A DNA stretch of 64,000 bases from Alphaproteobacteria bacterium. Its GTDB lineage: Bacteria; Pseudomonadota; Alphaproteobacteria; Bin95. The translations under genes were made by a program, and so were the position numbers. Location: contig JAJEIH010000078.1 in NCBI GenBank assembly GCA_022827685.1, forward strand, positions 1 through 64,000, in the 5' to 3' direction. The notes under the pieces were generated by a model. That model was not told the origin of the DNA. It searched no databases and saw only the letters and a program-made list of their open reading frames with translations. Shown in pieces: positions 8,601-17,424 of the stretch; position 1 is the stretch's first letter, and every line of letters begins with the position of its first letter.

Positions 8601-10139
8601 ATGCAATTCGAGACCTTCGACTGGATCGCGCACAACGCCTCGCGGCGGCCGGAAAGCACCGCGCTGGTCGATCTCGCAAGCGGCCGCGAAATCGACTATG
8701 CGGAGATGGACCGGCGGGTCGGGAGTCTTGCGGGCTTCATGCGCGGCCGTCTGGGGGTCGAGCCCGGCGACCGCGTGGCCCTGCTGGCCGAGAATTCCAC
8801 CGACTATCTGGAGATCCAGTTCGCCTGCTTCCGCGCCGGCGCCGTGTTCGTGCCGCTCAACTGGCGGCTCACCGTTCCGGAGCTCAACTACATCGTCGGC
8901 GACGCCGCGCCGAAGGCGATGATCCACGACCGGGGCTTTGCCGAAACGGCCGCGGCCGTGCAGGCCGGGACGGGCTTCCGGCACCGGCTGGAGACCGCCG
9001 CCGACGGCAGCCCGTCGGACTATGAGGCGGCGATAGAGGAGGGGCCCTGCGAGGCCGAAATGGTCCCGCAGCAGATGTCGGACCTCTCGACCATCATGTA
9101 CACCTCGGGCACGACCGGCCTGCCCAAGGGCGCGCGCATCACCCACGGCATGACCTTCATCAACACGGTGAATATCGGCATCCCGCACCGTATCTCCGCC
9201 GATTCGGTCACGCTCACCGTGCTGCCGCTGTTCCACACGGGCGGCCTCAACGCCTATGCCAATCCCGTGCTGCATGCGGGCGGCAAGGTGGTGGTCGCGC
9301 GGAGTTTCGACCCCGAGCAGTGCCTGCGGCTGCTGGCCGACCCGGCGGCCGGCATCACCAACTTCCTCGGCGTGCCGGCCAATTTCCAGTTCATGGCGCA
9401 GCTTCCAGCCTTCGAGGAGGCGGATTTCAGCCATGTGACCGTGTTCGGCGTCGGCGCCGCGCCCACGCCGCATGCGCTGATCGAGGTTTGGGCGGCGCGG
9501 GGCGGGCCGCTCGCCCAAGCCTATGGCATGACCGAGACCGCGCCGCTGGTGATGGCGCTCGACCCCGTGGACGCCACGCGCAAGATCGGCTCGGCCGGCA
9601 AGCCCGTGCTCTACACCCGAACGCGGGTGATGACCGAGGATGGCCGCGCGGCCGCGCCGGGCGAGCGGGGAGAGCTGCAGGTGGCCGGGCCGAACGTGAC
9701 GCCCGGCTACTGGAACAAGCCGAAGGAAACCGCCGAGTCCTTCGACGGCGAATGGCTGAAGACGGGCGACGCCGTCTGGGTCGATGAGGAGGGCTACTAC
9801 TACATCGTGGACCGCTGGAAGGACATGTACATCTCCGGTGGCGAGAACGTCTATCCGGCGGAGGTGGAAAACGTGCTCTACCGGCTGGACGGCATCGGGG
9901 AGGCCGCCGTGATCGGCATGCCGGACGAGCGCTGGGGCGAGGTCGGCTGCGCGGTGGTCGTCCGCCGCGAGGGCGCGGCGCTGGAGCCGCAGCAGATCCT
10001 CGACCACTGCGCCGGCCAGCTCGCCCGCTTCAAGCAGCCCCGCCGCATCCTGTTCACCGACGCCCTCCCCCGCAACGCCACCGGAAAGGTCCTGAAACAC
10101 GAACTCCGCCGCATGCTGGCGGAGGGGGAATTGGCCTAG
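8601..10139 (+). CDS. Acyl-CoA ligase (AMP-forming)
   Basis: A 512-residue ANL-superfamily enzyme that adenylates a carboxylic acid and transfers it to CoA. The P-loop YTSGTTGLPKG is near residue 168, YGMTETAP near 308, the hinge region TGDAVWVDEEGYYYIVDRWKDM near 390, and the catalytic Lys motif NATGKVLK near the C-terminus. I start at ATG 8601, which has GAGAGG upstream and gives the usual family N-terminus; ATG 8568 in frame would add 11 residues. The stop overlaps the stop of the convergent VKOR gene by four bases through a shared CTAG. Its location next to pccB fits acyl-CoA catabolism; the acid is unknown. Confidence 0.92.
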   Translation: MQFETFDWIAHNASRRPESTALVDLASGREIDYAEMDRRVGSLAGFMRGRLGVEPGDRVALLAENSTDYLEIQFACFRAGAVFVPLNWRLTVPELNYIVGDAAPKAMIHDRGFAETAAAVQAGTGFRHRLETAADGSPSDYEAAIEEGPCEAEMVPQQMSDLSTIMYTSGTTGLPKGARITHGMTFINTVNIGIPHRISADSVTLTVLPLFHTGGLNAYANPVLHAGGKVVVARSFDPEQCLRLLADPAAGITNFLGVPANFQFMAQLPAFEEADFSHVTVFGVGAAPTPHALIEVWAARGGPLAQAYGMTETAPLVMALDPVDATRKIGSAGKPVLYTRTRVMTEDGRAAAPGERGELQVAGPNVTPGYWNKPKETAESFDGEWLKTGDAVWVDEEGYYYIVDRWKDMYISGGENVYPAEVENVLYRLDGIGEAAVIGMPDERWGEVGCAVVVRREGAALEPQQILDHCAGQLARFKQPRRILFTDALPRNATGKVLKHELRRMLAEGELA

Positions 10140-11083
10140 CCCTTCGGCGCTGCGTCCTGCGCCGCCGCGTCCCATTCGAATTTCGACGCCCGGGCGAGAC
10201 GTTCTGTGTCCACCACGCCGGTAAGGCGGCGGCCCTCGACGATCCATGTCGGGTAGCGCCGGATGTCCTGGACCGTGCAGGCGGCCGTGAGGGGGCCGTT
10301 CGGTCCCGAAGGCGCGCATTCGGTGTAGGGCAGCCGCTTGGCGGAGGCGGCGAACAGCGCCTTCTGCTCCTGGCAGGCCCGACACCAGTAGGCGCCGTAG
10401 AAGCGCGCGCCGCTGTCCTGCAGGTGGGTCGCGAGCGCCTTGAGGTAAGGGTCCTCCGGGCCGGCGGCGGGGTCGAAGAGGCCGCTGAAATGCAGATGCA
10501 GGCCCAGCACCAGGACGAGGGCGGCGCCGACCGGATACAGCAGGGTCCGGCGCCGCTCCCGCTCCGGCGTCCCGGAAGGACGGCGCAGGACCACGAGCAG
10601 CAACAGCAGGTTCATGAGCGCGAAGGAGGCAAGGCAGTATTCGCAGACCGCCCTGATCTCGAAGACCGACACCAGGGTCAGGAACCAGCTCACGCCAAAG
10701 CCGATGCAGGCGACGAAAAACAGGGCGCCCCATGCCGGCGGGCGGGAGCGCAGCCGCCACGCCAGGCCGGCAAGAAGCGCGTAGGTGAGCAGGCCCCAGA
10801 GCGCCATCGGCAGGCCGAGCAGGGTGGACCACCGGCTCGACTGCACGATGTCGCATCCGGAATCCACGCCGCAATAAGCCGGGTGCTCGCCCAGCCAGGC
10901 GGTCAGGGTCAGGTAGCCGGTGAGCAGGACGCCGGCTGCCGCCAGGCCGAGAATCCAGTTGTCGAGGGGGTGCCTCCTGCGTGCCGGCGTTCCGGATGCG
11001 CCCGCGGCCTGCTGCCGGGCAGGCGCGCCCGCATTGCGGGCATGGCGGGCGCCGGACCTCGATCGTTTACGCTTCCTGGGCAT
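10136..11083 (-). CDS. VKOR-thioredoxin fusion membrane protein
   Basis: A 315-residue protein. The first 40 residues are a basic, low-complexity tail. A vitamin-K-epoxide-reductase domain of four to five membrane segments follows (about residues 42-200). It carries the loop cysteines CGVDSGC and the quinone-proximal CEYC pair. The C-terminal domain (about 215-315) is thioredoxin-like with active site WCRACQ and the cis-Pro segment YPTWIV. Such bacterial fusions reoxidise periplasmic thiol oxidoreductases by passing electrons to quinone, so this protein probably supports disulfide formation. It overlaps the end of the convergent acyl-CoA ligase by four bases. Confidence in family is high. Confidence 0.93.
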   Translation of the reverse strand: MPRKRKRSRSGARHARNAGAPARQQAAGASGTPARRRHPLDNWILGLAAAGVLLTGYLTLTAWLGEHPAYCGVDSGCDIVQSSRWSTLLGLPMALWGLLTYALLAGLAWRLRSRPPAWGALFFVACIGFGVSWFLTLVSVFEIRAVCEYCLASFALMNLLLLLVVLRRPSGTPERERRRTLLYPVGAALVLVLGLHLHFSGLFDPAAGPEDPYLKALATHLQDSGARFYGAYWCRACQEQKALFAASAKRLPYTECAPSGPNGPLTAACTVQDIRRYPTWIVEGRRLTGVVDTERLARASKFEWDAAAQDAAPKG

Positions 11084-11282
11084 TGTCGCGCTTCCCGGCT
11101 GTCGGCTCGTCCCGCCCCTCGGGAGGACGATTCGTCCCGATAGTGGTAGGCGGTTGTTCGATGCCTTTCAATTGCCTGCATTACCGGTTCGCAAGACAGC
11201 GCCGCCGGCCGGAGCGGAGCCCTTCCAAAGCCGTGAGCATGAAAGAAATCTGATATAATTGATTTTTGTTCATGATTTGGGC

Positions 11283-11309
11283 TTGACATCTGGCGGAGTG
11301 TGTTATGAT
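11283..11309 (+). promoter_or_regulatory. Candidate sigma-70-type promoter
   Basis: TTGACA at 11283-11288 and TATGAT at 11304-11309 match the consensus boxes well, but the spacer is 15 bases, shorter than the usual 16-18. It points along the plus strand into the GC-rich block and the possible small frame at 11542. Nothing else on the plus strand starts nearby. I call it only as a candidate. Confidence 0.3.
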
Positions 11310-11541
11310 GGTCCCCAGGGAAGCGGCATCCGGAGCCGCGTCCCGGGCGTTGCGCGGCCGGGCGGCGCCACTTTTTTGAAAACCCGTGAGAAGCCGACGG
11401 GAGAGGTGCGCCCTCTGCCTCGCGCGCGCAATCAGGCGCGCGAACCGCGCCGCCGCGATACGCGCGCCGGCGCGCGCACAGGCGCCCGCGCAGGATACGC
11501 GCGGAAAAGGGACCCGCTCCCGGTCGGAGCAAGGAGGAACG

Positions 11542-11739
11542 ATGAGGGCAACCGACCCCGCCCCGCACTGGCGGCGATGCCAGCCGAAAGGCTCACCCCC
11601 GCCGCGGCCCTTGCCGGCGCCTGTGCGGAGGACATGGCCATGCGGTTTGCGCCAGAAGGAGAGGGTTCTGAATGGGGCGTTATGCCCGGACGGACTGCAG
11701 GACATACCCCCTGTGCATGCAGAACATGACATCTCATGA
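11542..11739 (+). CDS. Possible small protein of unknown function (65 aa)
   Basis: ATG 11542 is preceded by AAGGAGG at 11531-11537, a near-perfect ribosome binding site, and the frame runs 65 codons. The protein is rich in Pro and Arg, has four cysteines and no recognisable domain. The last codons run into the CATGAC repeats. The composition is no better than that of random GC-rich frames, so the binding site and the promoter-like sequence upstream are the only support. It may instead be the leader of an untranslated RNA. Confidence 0.2.
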   Translation: MRATDPAPHWRRCQPKGSPPPRPLPAPVRRTWPCGLRQKERVLNGALCPDGLQDIPPVHAEHDIS

Positions 11740-11806
11740 CATATCGGAACTGCATCCCGGGGAAGGCGCAGGGCGTCTCATGACGAAACATGACATCTCA
11801 TGACAT
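11725..11806. repeat. Helically phased CATGAC direct repeats
   Basis: The hexamer CATGAC occurs at 11725, 11735, 11779, 11789 and 11799: two clusters in which copies are exactly 10 bases apart. The 20-base segments 11723-11742 and 11787-11806 are identical. Copies spaced by one helical turn lie on the same DNA face, as in operators bound by cooperative regulators. No gene starts directly downstream on the plus strand; the VKOR gene starts about 640 bases to the left. The regulator and target are unknown. Confidence 0.6.
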
Positions 11807-11864
11807 CCGGAAGGATGAGGCCGGGCGAAGCCGCCCGGTTGCCGGACGGGGAAGGGAACGGGGC

Positions 11865-12890
11865 TCAGCCTGTCCCCGGGGCCGAAGGAGCGTCCGGCCG
11901 GCCGGGGGCGGCTCCCGGCCGCCGCCTGCCGCCGCCTGCCGCAAGCTGCTTCTCGCGCCAGTAGACATAGATGCCGGAGCCGGCGATGAGCGTGCAGCCG
12001 AGCAGCACCCAGTGGTCCGGCAGATGGTCGAACACGAGCCAGCCGAGCAGGATGGCGGAGGGCAGGGCGACATATTCGAAGGGCGCCAGCGTCGCCGCGT
12101 CGGCCAGCCTGTAGGCCTGGGTCAGCGAATAGGCGATGAAGCCGGAGAGGCCGCCCAGCAGCACGAACAGCAGCCAGTGTTCCGGCGTCGGCCACACCCA
12201 GGCGCGAAACAGGAACAGCCAGGTCCTGTTCTCCATGCCCTCGGCGAAGCGCCCGTCGCCGGCGACGACGAAGAAGCCGAGGCTGACGGTAATGAACATG
12301 ACCTGGATATAGGCCGCCATGGCCGAGGCCGGGGCGCTCGCCCGGAGCTTTCGCGTCAGGATCTGCATGGTGGCGTAGGCGAGCGCGGCCGCCATGGGCA
12401 GAAGCAGGGTCCACCGGTCCGGGGCGTGTTCGAGTTCGCCGGTTCCGGGCCGGAGCATGACCAGCACGCCGAGGAACCCGACCAGCACGGCGGAGAACCG
12501 CCTGATGCCGACCTTCTCGCCGAGGAAGGGAATGGACAGCAGCGTGATGAGCAGCGGGGCGACGAAGAAGAGCGCCGTCACGTCGGCCAGCGGCGCCGAC
12601 GCCAGCGCGCCGAAGAAGGCGAGATTCGCCAGGACCATGCAGAGCCCGCGCGCAATGTGGGCGGCAGGCCGTCCGGTGCGCAGCGCCCTCAGGCCCCCCT
12701 CGAAGCGCAGCACGGCGAGGCTGAACAGCAGCGCCACGATGGCGCGCACGAACACGATCTCGTGCAGCGGGTAGCGGTCCGAGAGCGCCTTGACGATGGA
12801 GTCGTTGATGGTGATGACCACCATGCCGAGGCAGATCATGGCGATGCCCAGGCGGGGATCGTTCGCCGGTCGAAACGCTCTGCCAGCCAT
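11865..12890 (-). CDS. EamA/DMT-family transporter
   Basis: A 341-residue inner-membrane protein with about ten hydrophobic segments in two EamA repeats. The first repeat starts LGIAMICLGMVVITINDSIVKAL, and the second begins near the ALAYATMQIL segment. The family holds drug/metabolite exporters and includes many 10-TM permeases. I start at ATG 12890 because the protein then begins just before the first membrane segment; an in-frame ATG at 12971 adds a hydrophilic, GC-biased leader. The substrate is unknown. The C-terminal tail after the last segment is basic and glycine-rich. Confidence 0.88.
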   Translation of the reverse strand: MAGRAFRPANDPRLGIAMICLGMVVITINDSIVKALSDRYPLHEIVFVRAIVALLFSLAVLRFEGGLRALRTGRPAAHIARGLCMVLANLAFFGALASAPLADVTALFFVAPLLITLLSIPFLGEKVGIRRFSAVLVGFLGVLVMLRPGTGELEHAPDRWTLLLPMAAALAYATMQILTRKLRASAPASAMAAYIQVMFITVSLGFFVVAGDGRFAEGMENRTWLFLFRAWVWPTPEHWLLFVLLGGLSGFIAYSLTQAYRLADAATLAPFEYVALPSAILLGWLVFDHLPDHWVLLGCTLIAGSGIYVYWREKQLAAGGGRRRPGAAPGRPDAPSAPGTG

Positions 12891-13025
12891 CGGCGGGAAA
12901 CCCTCGAACCCCGGACGGAACGCCGCCGCCCGGTCGCGGGAATCATAGGGATATCCGGCCGCGCCCGGCAACGGGGAAGTTCGGCGCCGCGGGGCCCCGG
13001 CCGCCGTGGGCGCGGCCGCCGTCCG

Positions 13026-13967
13026 TCAGTCGATATGCAGCACGGCCTTGCCGGGGAAGCGGCGCTCGATCAGGTCGTCGGCGGTGCGCGCGACCTCGCT
13101 CCAGGACGCCTCGCGCTCGATGGCGGTGTCGAGCCGGCCCTGCGCCACGAGGCCGAGCAGGCGGGCGAGATGGTCGCGCGGCGGGGCAGTCTCGCTCTTG
13201 TAGTAGAGATGGAAGCCGAGGATGCGCGCGAGGCCGCGGGTCATGAAATCCCCGACGGCGACGGAGATCGCGGGCGCGGCGGTGACGCCGTAGCAGACCG
13301 CGAGCCCTTCGGGGCCGAGCGCGCGCACGCCGGCTTCCAGGATCGGCCCGGCGACGCCGTCCACCACCAGCCGGTAGGGGCCGGCGGCTTCGATGCTGCT
13401 GCCGTCCGGGCTCACGATGAGCTGGCCGAGGCCCACCCGGTCGGCGAAGGCGCGCTGGTCCTCGCGCCGGATCTGGGAGAGCACTTCCGCCCCGCCGATG
13501 CGCGCAAGCTGGGCCGCGAACAGCCCGACGCCGCCCGTAGCCCCGGTGACCAGCACGCGCGCGCCGATCAGGCAGTCGCATGCGTCGATGGAATGGAGCG
13601 CCGTCAGGCCCGCGACCGGCAGCGTCGCCGCCGCGGCGTCGCTCACCCCGTCCGGGATCGGACAGAGATAGGAGCCGGGGATCGGCGCGCGCTCCGCCCA
13701 GCCCTCCATGCGCGGCGAGAAGCCCACGACGCGCGCGCCCTCCGGCGGGCTGGAGCCGTCGGCCGCAGCCTTCTCGACGGTGCCCGCAATGTCCCAGCCG
13801 ATGCGGATCGCGCGCTCCGCGCGCTCGGACCGGCGCACCTCGCCCCGGTTGAGCGAAAAGGCGGAAACGCGCACCAGCGCCTCGTTGGAGAAGGGCGGTC
13901 GCTCCTCGACCTCTGCGACTTCAAGCCGGTCCGGGCTTCCGGGAACGGCGCGGACGGCCCGGATCAT
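13026..13967 (-). CDS. Quinone-oxidoreductase-like MDR enzyme
   Basis: A 313-residue medium-chain dehydrogenase/reductase of the zinc-free type. The N-terminal catalytic domain has SLNRGEVRR in place of the zinc ligands, and the cofactor-binding fold shows VTGATGGVGLFAAQLA near residue 138. The partner is NADPH in most relatives. Its ATG overlaps the stop of the preceding MDR gene by four bases (ATGA), so the two paralogous enzymes are translated as a coupled pair. Substrates of this group are enoyl compounds or quinones; no more can be said. Confidence 0.9.
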   Translation of the reverse strand: MIRAVRAVPGSPDRLEVAEVEERPPFSNEALVRVSAFSLNRGEVRRSERAERAIRIGWDIAGTVEKAAADGSSPPEGARVVGFSPRMEGWAERAPIPGSYLCPIPDGVSDAAAATLPVAGLTALHSIDACDCLIGARVLVTGATGGVGLFAAQLARIGGAEVLSQIRREDQRAFADRVGLGQLIVSPDGSSIEAAGPYRLVVDGVAGPILEAGVRALGPEGLAVCYGVTAAPAISVAVGDFMTRGLARILGFHLYYKSETAPPRDHLARLLGLVAQGRLDTAIEREASWSEVARTADDLIERRFPGKAVLHID

Positions 13968-14950
13968 GGCGATACCTCCAGCAGGACCTTGCCCCAGGTG
14001 CGGCGCGAGGCAAGCGCGCGCAGCGCCGCCGGCAGGTCGTCGAATGCGTAGCGGGCGGAGATGACGGGGTCGATCTCGCCGCGCGCGAGCATGGCGTAGC
14101 AGTCCGCGACGACCTCATGGGTGTATTCGGGGTGGCTGCGGAAGAAGCCGCCCCAGATGGCGCCGACGGCCGAGGCGTTCTTGAGCAGCAGGCGGTTGGC
14201 GGCGATCTGCTGGATGGCGCCGCCGGCGAAGCCGATGATGAGCGCGCGGCCCTCGACCGCGATGACCTTGAGCGCGAGATTGAAGACCTCGCCGCCCACA
14301 GGGTCGAAGATGACATCCGCGCCGCGCCCGCCGGTCGCCTCGCGCACGGCCTCGACCCAGCCCTCGTCGGTGTAGTCGAGCGCGAGCTCGGCCCCGTGGG
14401 CGCGGCAGACGGCGAGCTTCTCCTCGCTGCCGGCGAGCGCGATGACATGCGCGCCCCAGGCCCTGCCGATCTGGATCGCCGCCAGCCCGGAGCCGCCCGC
14501 GCCGGCCGTCACCAGCAGCCACTCGCCGGCCTTCAGCCCGCCGCGCCGGCCGAGCGCGATATGGCCGGTCGGATAGACCACCGGCACGCAGGCGGCGAGG
14601 TCCATCGCCACGCCGTCCGGGATCGGATTGATCTGCAGGTCATCGACCACCGCATATTCGGCGAAGGCGCCCCAATAGGGCTGGGCGGCGACGCGCTGGC
14701 CGACCCTGCAGTTCGAGCCGGGTCCGACCGCCGCGATCTCGCCGGACAGCTCGCAGCCGGGCGTGAACGGGAAGTCCGGCTTCATCTGGTATTTGCCCTG
14801 GACCATCAGGATGTCGAGGAAGTTGAGCGCGGCGTTGCGGACCCTGACCAGCGCCTGGCCCGGCCCCGGCTCCGGGCGCGCCACGGTCTCGAACGCCATG
14901 TCCTCGGGCTCGCAGAATTCACGCACCCGCCATGCCTGCATCTGGCTCAT
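13964..14950 (-). CDS. NADPH:quinone oxidoreductase family protein
   Basis: A 328-residue zinc-free MDR enzyme. AALNFLDILMVQGKYQ near residue 38, PGCELSGEIAAVGPG near 64 and the Rossmann motif VTAGAGGSGLAAIQIG near 146 are characteristic of the QOR/YhdH-like branch. No structural zinc cysteine cluster is present. It is the first gene of a two-gene operon with the next, more divergent MDR enzyme, joined by an ATGA overlap. The likely reaction is NADPH-dependent reduction of a conjugated ketone or acyl-CoA. Confidence 0.92.
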   Translation of the reverse strand: MSQMQAWRVREFCEPEDMAFETVARPEPGPGQALVRVRNAALNFLDILMVQGKYQMKPDFPFTPGCELSGEIAAVGPGSNCRVGQRVAAQPYWGAFAEYAVVDDLQINPIPDGVAMDLAACVPVVYPTGHIALGRRGGLKAGEWLLVTAGAGGSGLAAIQIGRAWGAHVIALAGSEEKLAVCRAHGAELALDYTDEGWVEAVREATGGRGADVIFDPVGGEVFNLALKVIAVEGRALIIGFAGGAIQQIAANRLLLKNASAVGAIWGGFFRSHPEYTHEVVADCYAMLARGEIDPVISARYAFDDLPAALRALASRRTWGKVLLEVSP

Positions 14951-15019
14951 GCAACCGGCTCCCGACGGCTTCCGGAAAGGTGAGGCAATCGATAGCGCCT
15001 TTGCCCCCGGCGCGCCAGT

Positions 15020-16003
15020 TCAGCCGAGCCAGGCGCGGCAGCCGGTCGCCTCCAGCACCGGGTCGAGCGCGGCGCGGTCGGCGAGCGCGGCGTATTTCCC
15101 GCGCAGCACGCGGAGCGAGCGGGCATGGTAGCGCTGCGGCGCCTGCATCCAGCGCCCGCCTGCGATATCGACGGCGAAGCTTTCCGCGCCGCCGGCGATC
15201 GCGCGGGCGTTGGCGTCCGACCAGGGCAGGAACCGTGCGCCGACCTCCTCGGCGAGCAGCGGCTCGAGCGTCGGCGCGAGCGCGTCCCAAGCCTCGAAGG
15301 GCCCTTCGTTCTCAGGGTCCTGCATTCGCCGGCACCAGCCGCGGGTGCGCGGCGGCACGAGGGTGCTGCCGGTCGGGTCGGTCCACGCCTCCCATATCTG
15401 GGCGGCAATGCCGAAATCCGCGAAAGCCGGCCGGGTGCCGAACAGGTAGCGGCGGCCCTCCAGATGCGCTTCCAACAGCTCCAGCTGGCGGGCGAAGGAG
15501 GCCTCGATGATCGGCGCCGTCTCCGGCGAGGAGCCGACGAAGCTCACGCGCGGCACCATGCGCTCCCGCACCGCCCGCGCGCGTTCGGCCACCGTTTCCC
15601 CGTCGGCGTCCGGCAGCATGGAGCGGGCGATGCGCTCCGCCGCCGAGACCTGGTCGGCCTCGTCGCGCCAGCGATAGTGGAACATGTGCTTGTTGCCCCA
15701 CTCGTCGCCATATTCCTCCAGCAGCGCGGAGAGGAAGGCGAGCATCGGGTCCCCGGGCTGGGTCGCGGGCTCGGGGAAGGCGGCCTCGAACCGCTCCATG
15801 ATGGGCGTCGAGTCCTGGATGCCTTCGCCTTCGGGCGTGATGACCAGCGGCACGAGCGGCAGCCGCGCATGGGCCTCGTATTCGGCCCGGTTCTCCGGCG
15901 TGCGCGTCAGCCAGTCATGCGCGATGCCCTTGTAGCGGAACCAGGCGCGAACCTTGACCGAATAGGGTGAAAGCTCCGAACCGAAAATGCGATAGCGCGC
16001 CAC
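15020..16003 (-). CDS. Glutathione S-transferase family protein
   Basis: A 327-residue protein with GTG start at 16003, eight bases downstream of AGGGAGG. An ATG at 16036 in frame has no such site. The N-terminal thioredoxin-like domain begins YRIFGSELSPYSVKVRAWFRYKGI, with SPYS where glutathione-binding Ser or Cys sits. The helical domain follows from about residue 95 and includes RYLFGTRPAFADFGI, the N-capping motif region of GSTs. It is about 100 residues longer than a standard GST, the extra being in the C-terminal half. The substrate is unknown. It stands alone between der and the MDR pair. Confidence 0.85.
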   Translation of the reverse strand: MARYRIFGSELSPYSVKVRAWFRYKGIAHDWLTRTPENRAEYEAHARLPLVPLVITPEGEGIQDSTPIMERFEAAFPEPATQPGDPMLAFLSALLEEYGDEWGNKHMFHYRWRDEADQVSAAERIARSMLPDADGETVAERARAVRERMVPRVSFVGSSPETAPIIEASFARQLELLEAHLEGRRYLFGTRPAFADFGIAAQIWEAWTDPTGSTLVPPRTRGWCRRMQDPENEGPFEAWDALAPTLEPLLAEEVGARFLPWSDANARAIAGGAESFAVDIAGGRWMQAPQRYHARSLRVLRGKYAALADRAALDPVLEATGCRAWLG

Positions 16004-16063
16004 GGAAGCGGCCTCCCTGCCGAGTTGCGGGACCATGCCAGCAAGTCCCGCAACGGGGCAAGG

Positions 16064-17419
16064 CTAGCGCTGCCTGTCCTCCGCATAGGGGTTGGCGGCA
16101 GCGCGGAGCAGGATGCGGATGGGCACGCCCGGCAGGTCGAAATCGCGCCGGAGGCCGTTGGCGAGATAGCGGACATAGGACTCCGGCACCGCGGAGGGAC
16201 GCGAGCCGAAGATCGCCACGGTCGGCGGCCGGCGCTTGATCTGCGCGGCGTAGCGCAACTTTAGGCGCCTGCCCTTGACGATGGGCGGCGGATGCGCCTC
16301 CAGCGCCTCCTGGAGCCAGCGGTTTAGGGCGCCGGTCGGGATGCGCCGGCTCCAGACCTCGCGGCTCTCGAACGCGGTGCGGACCAGCCGGTCGACGCCG
16401 CGGCCGGTGACGGCGGAAACCGTGAGCAGCGGCACGTTGCGCACCTGCGGCAGCGAGGTTTCGATCCGGTCCCGCAACGCGCCGAGCGCCTCCGGAGCAT
16501 CGTGGACGAGGTCCCACTTGTTCGCCGCAAGCACCAGCGCGCGGCCTTCCTCGATCGTCCGGGCGGCGATAGCGAGGTCCTGGCGCTCCAGCCCGTCGGC
16601 GGCGTCGAGCAGCAGCACGACCACTTCGGCGAAGCGGATGGCGCGGTCGGTATCCGCCGCCGAGAGCCGTTCGATCCGGTCCTGCACGCGGGCGCGGCGG
16701 CGCAGCCCGGCCGTATCCACCAGGCGCACGGGCCGGCCCTTCCAGACCCAGTCGATGGCGATGGCGTCGCGCGTCACGCCCGGCTCCGGCCCGGTCAGCA
16801 GGCGGTCCTCGCCGAGCAGCCGGTTGATGAGCGTCGATTTGCCCACATTCGGCCGGCCGACGATGGCGAGCCGGAGTGGGCCTTCGGCTTCGTCATCGTC
16901 TTCATCTTCTTCCGGGACGGGCGTTTCGATGAAGGGCGCGAGCGCCTCGTAAAGCCCCGCAAGCCCCTCGCCATGCTCCGCCGAAATCGCGACCGGCGCG
17001 CCGAAGCCGAGTTCATAGGCTTCGAACGCGCCGTCCATGCCGCGCCCGGACTCCGCCTTGTTCGCCGCAAGCACGACCGGCGCGGGGCCCCGCCTGAGCC
17101 AGGCGGCGAAGTGCCGGTCCAGCGCCGTTACCCCGGCGCGCGCATCGACCAGAAAGAGCGCGGCATCGGCACCGGCGAGCGCCGCTTCGGTCTGGCGGCG
17201 CATGGCGGTTTCGAGCGTGTCCGCCGGCGCATCCTCCAGCCCGGCCGTATCGATGACCGTGAACTCGGCGCCGCCGAGCGACGCCGCGCCTTCGCGGCGG
17301 TCGCGCGTCACGCCCGGGCGGTCGTCCACGATCGCCTCGCGCCGCCCGACAAGGCGGTTGAACAGCGTCGATTTGCCAACATTGGGCCGTCCGACAATGG
17401 CGATAACGGCGCCCGGCAT
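16064..17419 (-). CDS. der: Ribosome-associated GTPase Der
   Basis: A 451-residue essential GTPase acting in 50S subunit maturation. Two G domains are present, each with its P-loop: GRPNVGKS near residue 10 and again near 190. Each has a DTAGL switch-II region (near 56 and 235), and NKAE and NKWD base-recognition motifs. The C-terminal KH-like domain starts at about 360. An acidic linker (EDEDDDEAE) joins the two G domains. The start ATG 17419 gives the standard N-terminus AVIAIVGRP. It lies 5 bases after the bamB stop, completing the yfgM-bamB-der order seen in many proteobacteria. Confidence 0.97.
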   Translation of the reverse strand: MPGAVIAIVGRPNVGKSTLFNRLVGRREAIVDDRPGVTRDRREGAASLGGAEFTVIDTAGLEDAPADTLETAMRRQTEAALAGADAALFLVDARAGVTALDRHFAAWLRRGPAPVVLAANKAESGRGMDGAFEAYELGFGAPVAISAEHGEGLAGLYEALAPFIETPVPEEDEDDDEAEGPLRLAIVGRPNVGKSTLINRLLGEDRLLTGPEPGVTRDAIAIDWVWKGRPVRLVDTAGLRRRARVQDRIERLSAADTDRAIRFAEVVVLLLDAADGLERQDLAIAARTIEEGRALVLAANKWDLVHDAPEALGALRDRIETSLPQVRNVPLLTVSAVTGRGVDRLVRTAFESREVWSRRIPTGALNRWLQEALEAHPPPIVKGRRLKLRYAAQIKRRPPTVAIFGSRPSAVPESYVRYLANGLRRDFDLPGVPIRILLRAAANPYAEDRQR

Positions 17420-17424
17420 GGCGG

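Larger units (their letters stand above)
11084..11864. other. 780-bp region with no firm gene
   Basis: This lies between the 5' end of the VKOR gene and the 3' end of the EamA gene, both on the minus strand. It includes an AT-richer block at about 11225-11285, a promoter-like sequence at 11283-11309, a very GC-rich run of alternating GCGC at 11405-11510, a small frame with a strong ribosome binding site at 11542, and phased CATGAC repeats at 11725-11804. I cannot assign a known gene to it. Promoter activity for the VKOR gene should lie in its left part. Confidence 0.5.

Noticed and set aside
11405-11510. The GCGC-rich run as a CRISPR or tandem repeat array
   Set aside because: Units are irregular in length and sequence with no spacers; it reads as simple GC-rich low-complexity DNA.
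16917-16945. Acidic stretch in Der as a possible frameshift or insertion
   Set aside because: Variable acidic linkers between the two G domains of Der are normal, and both domains are intact.
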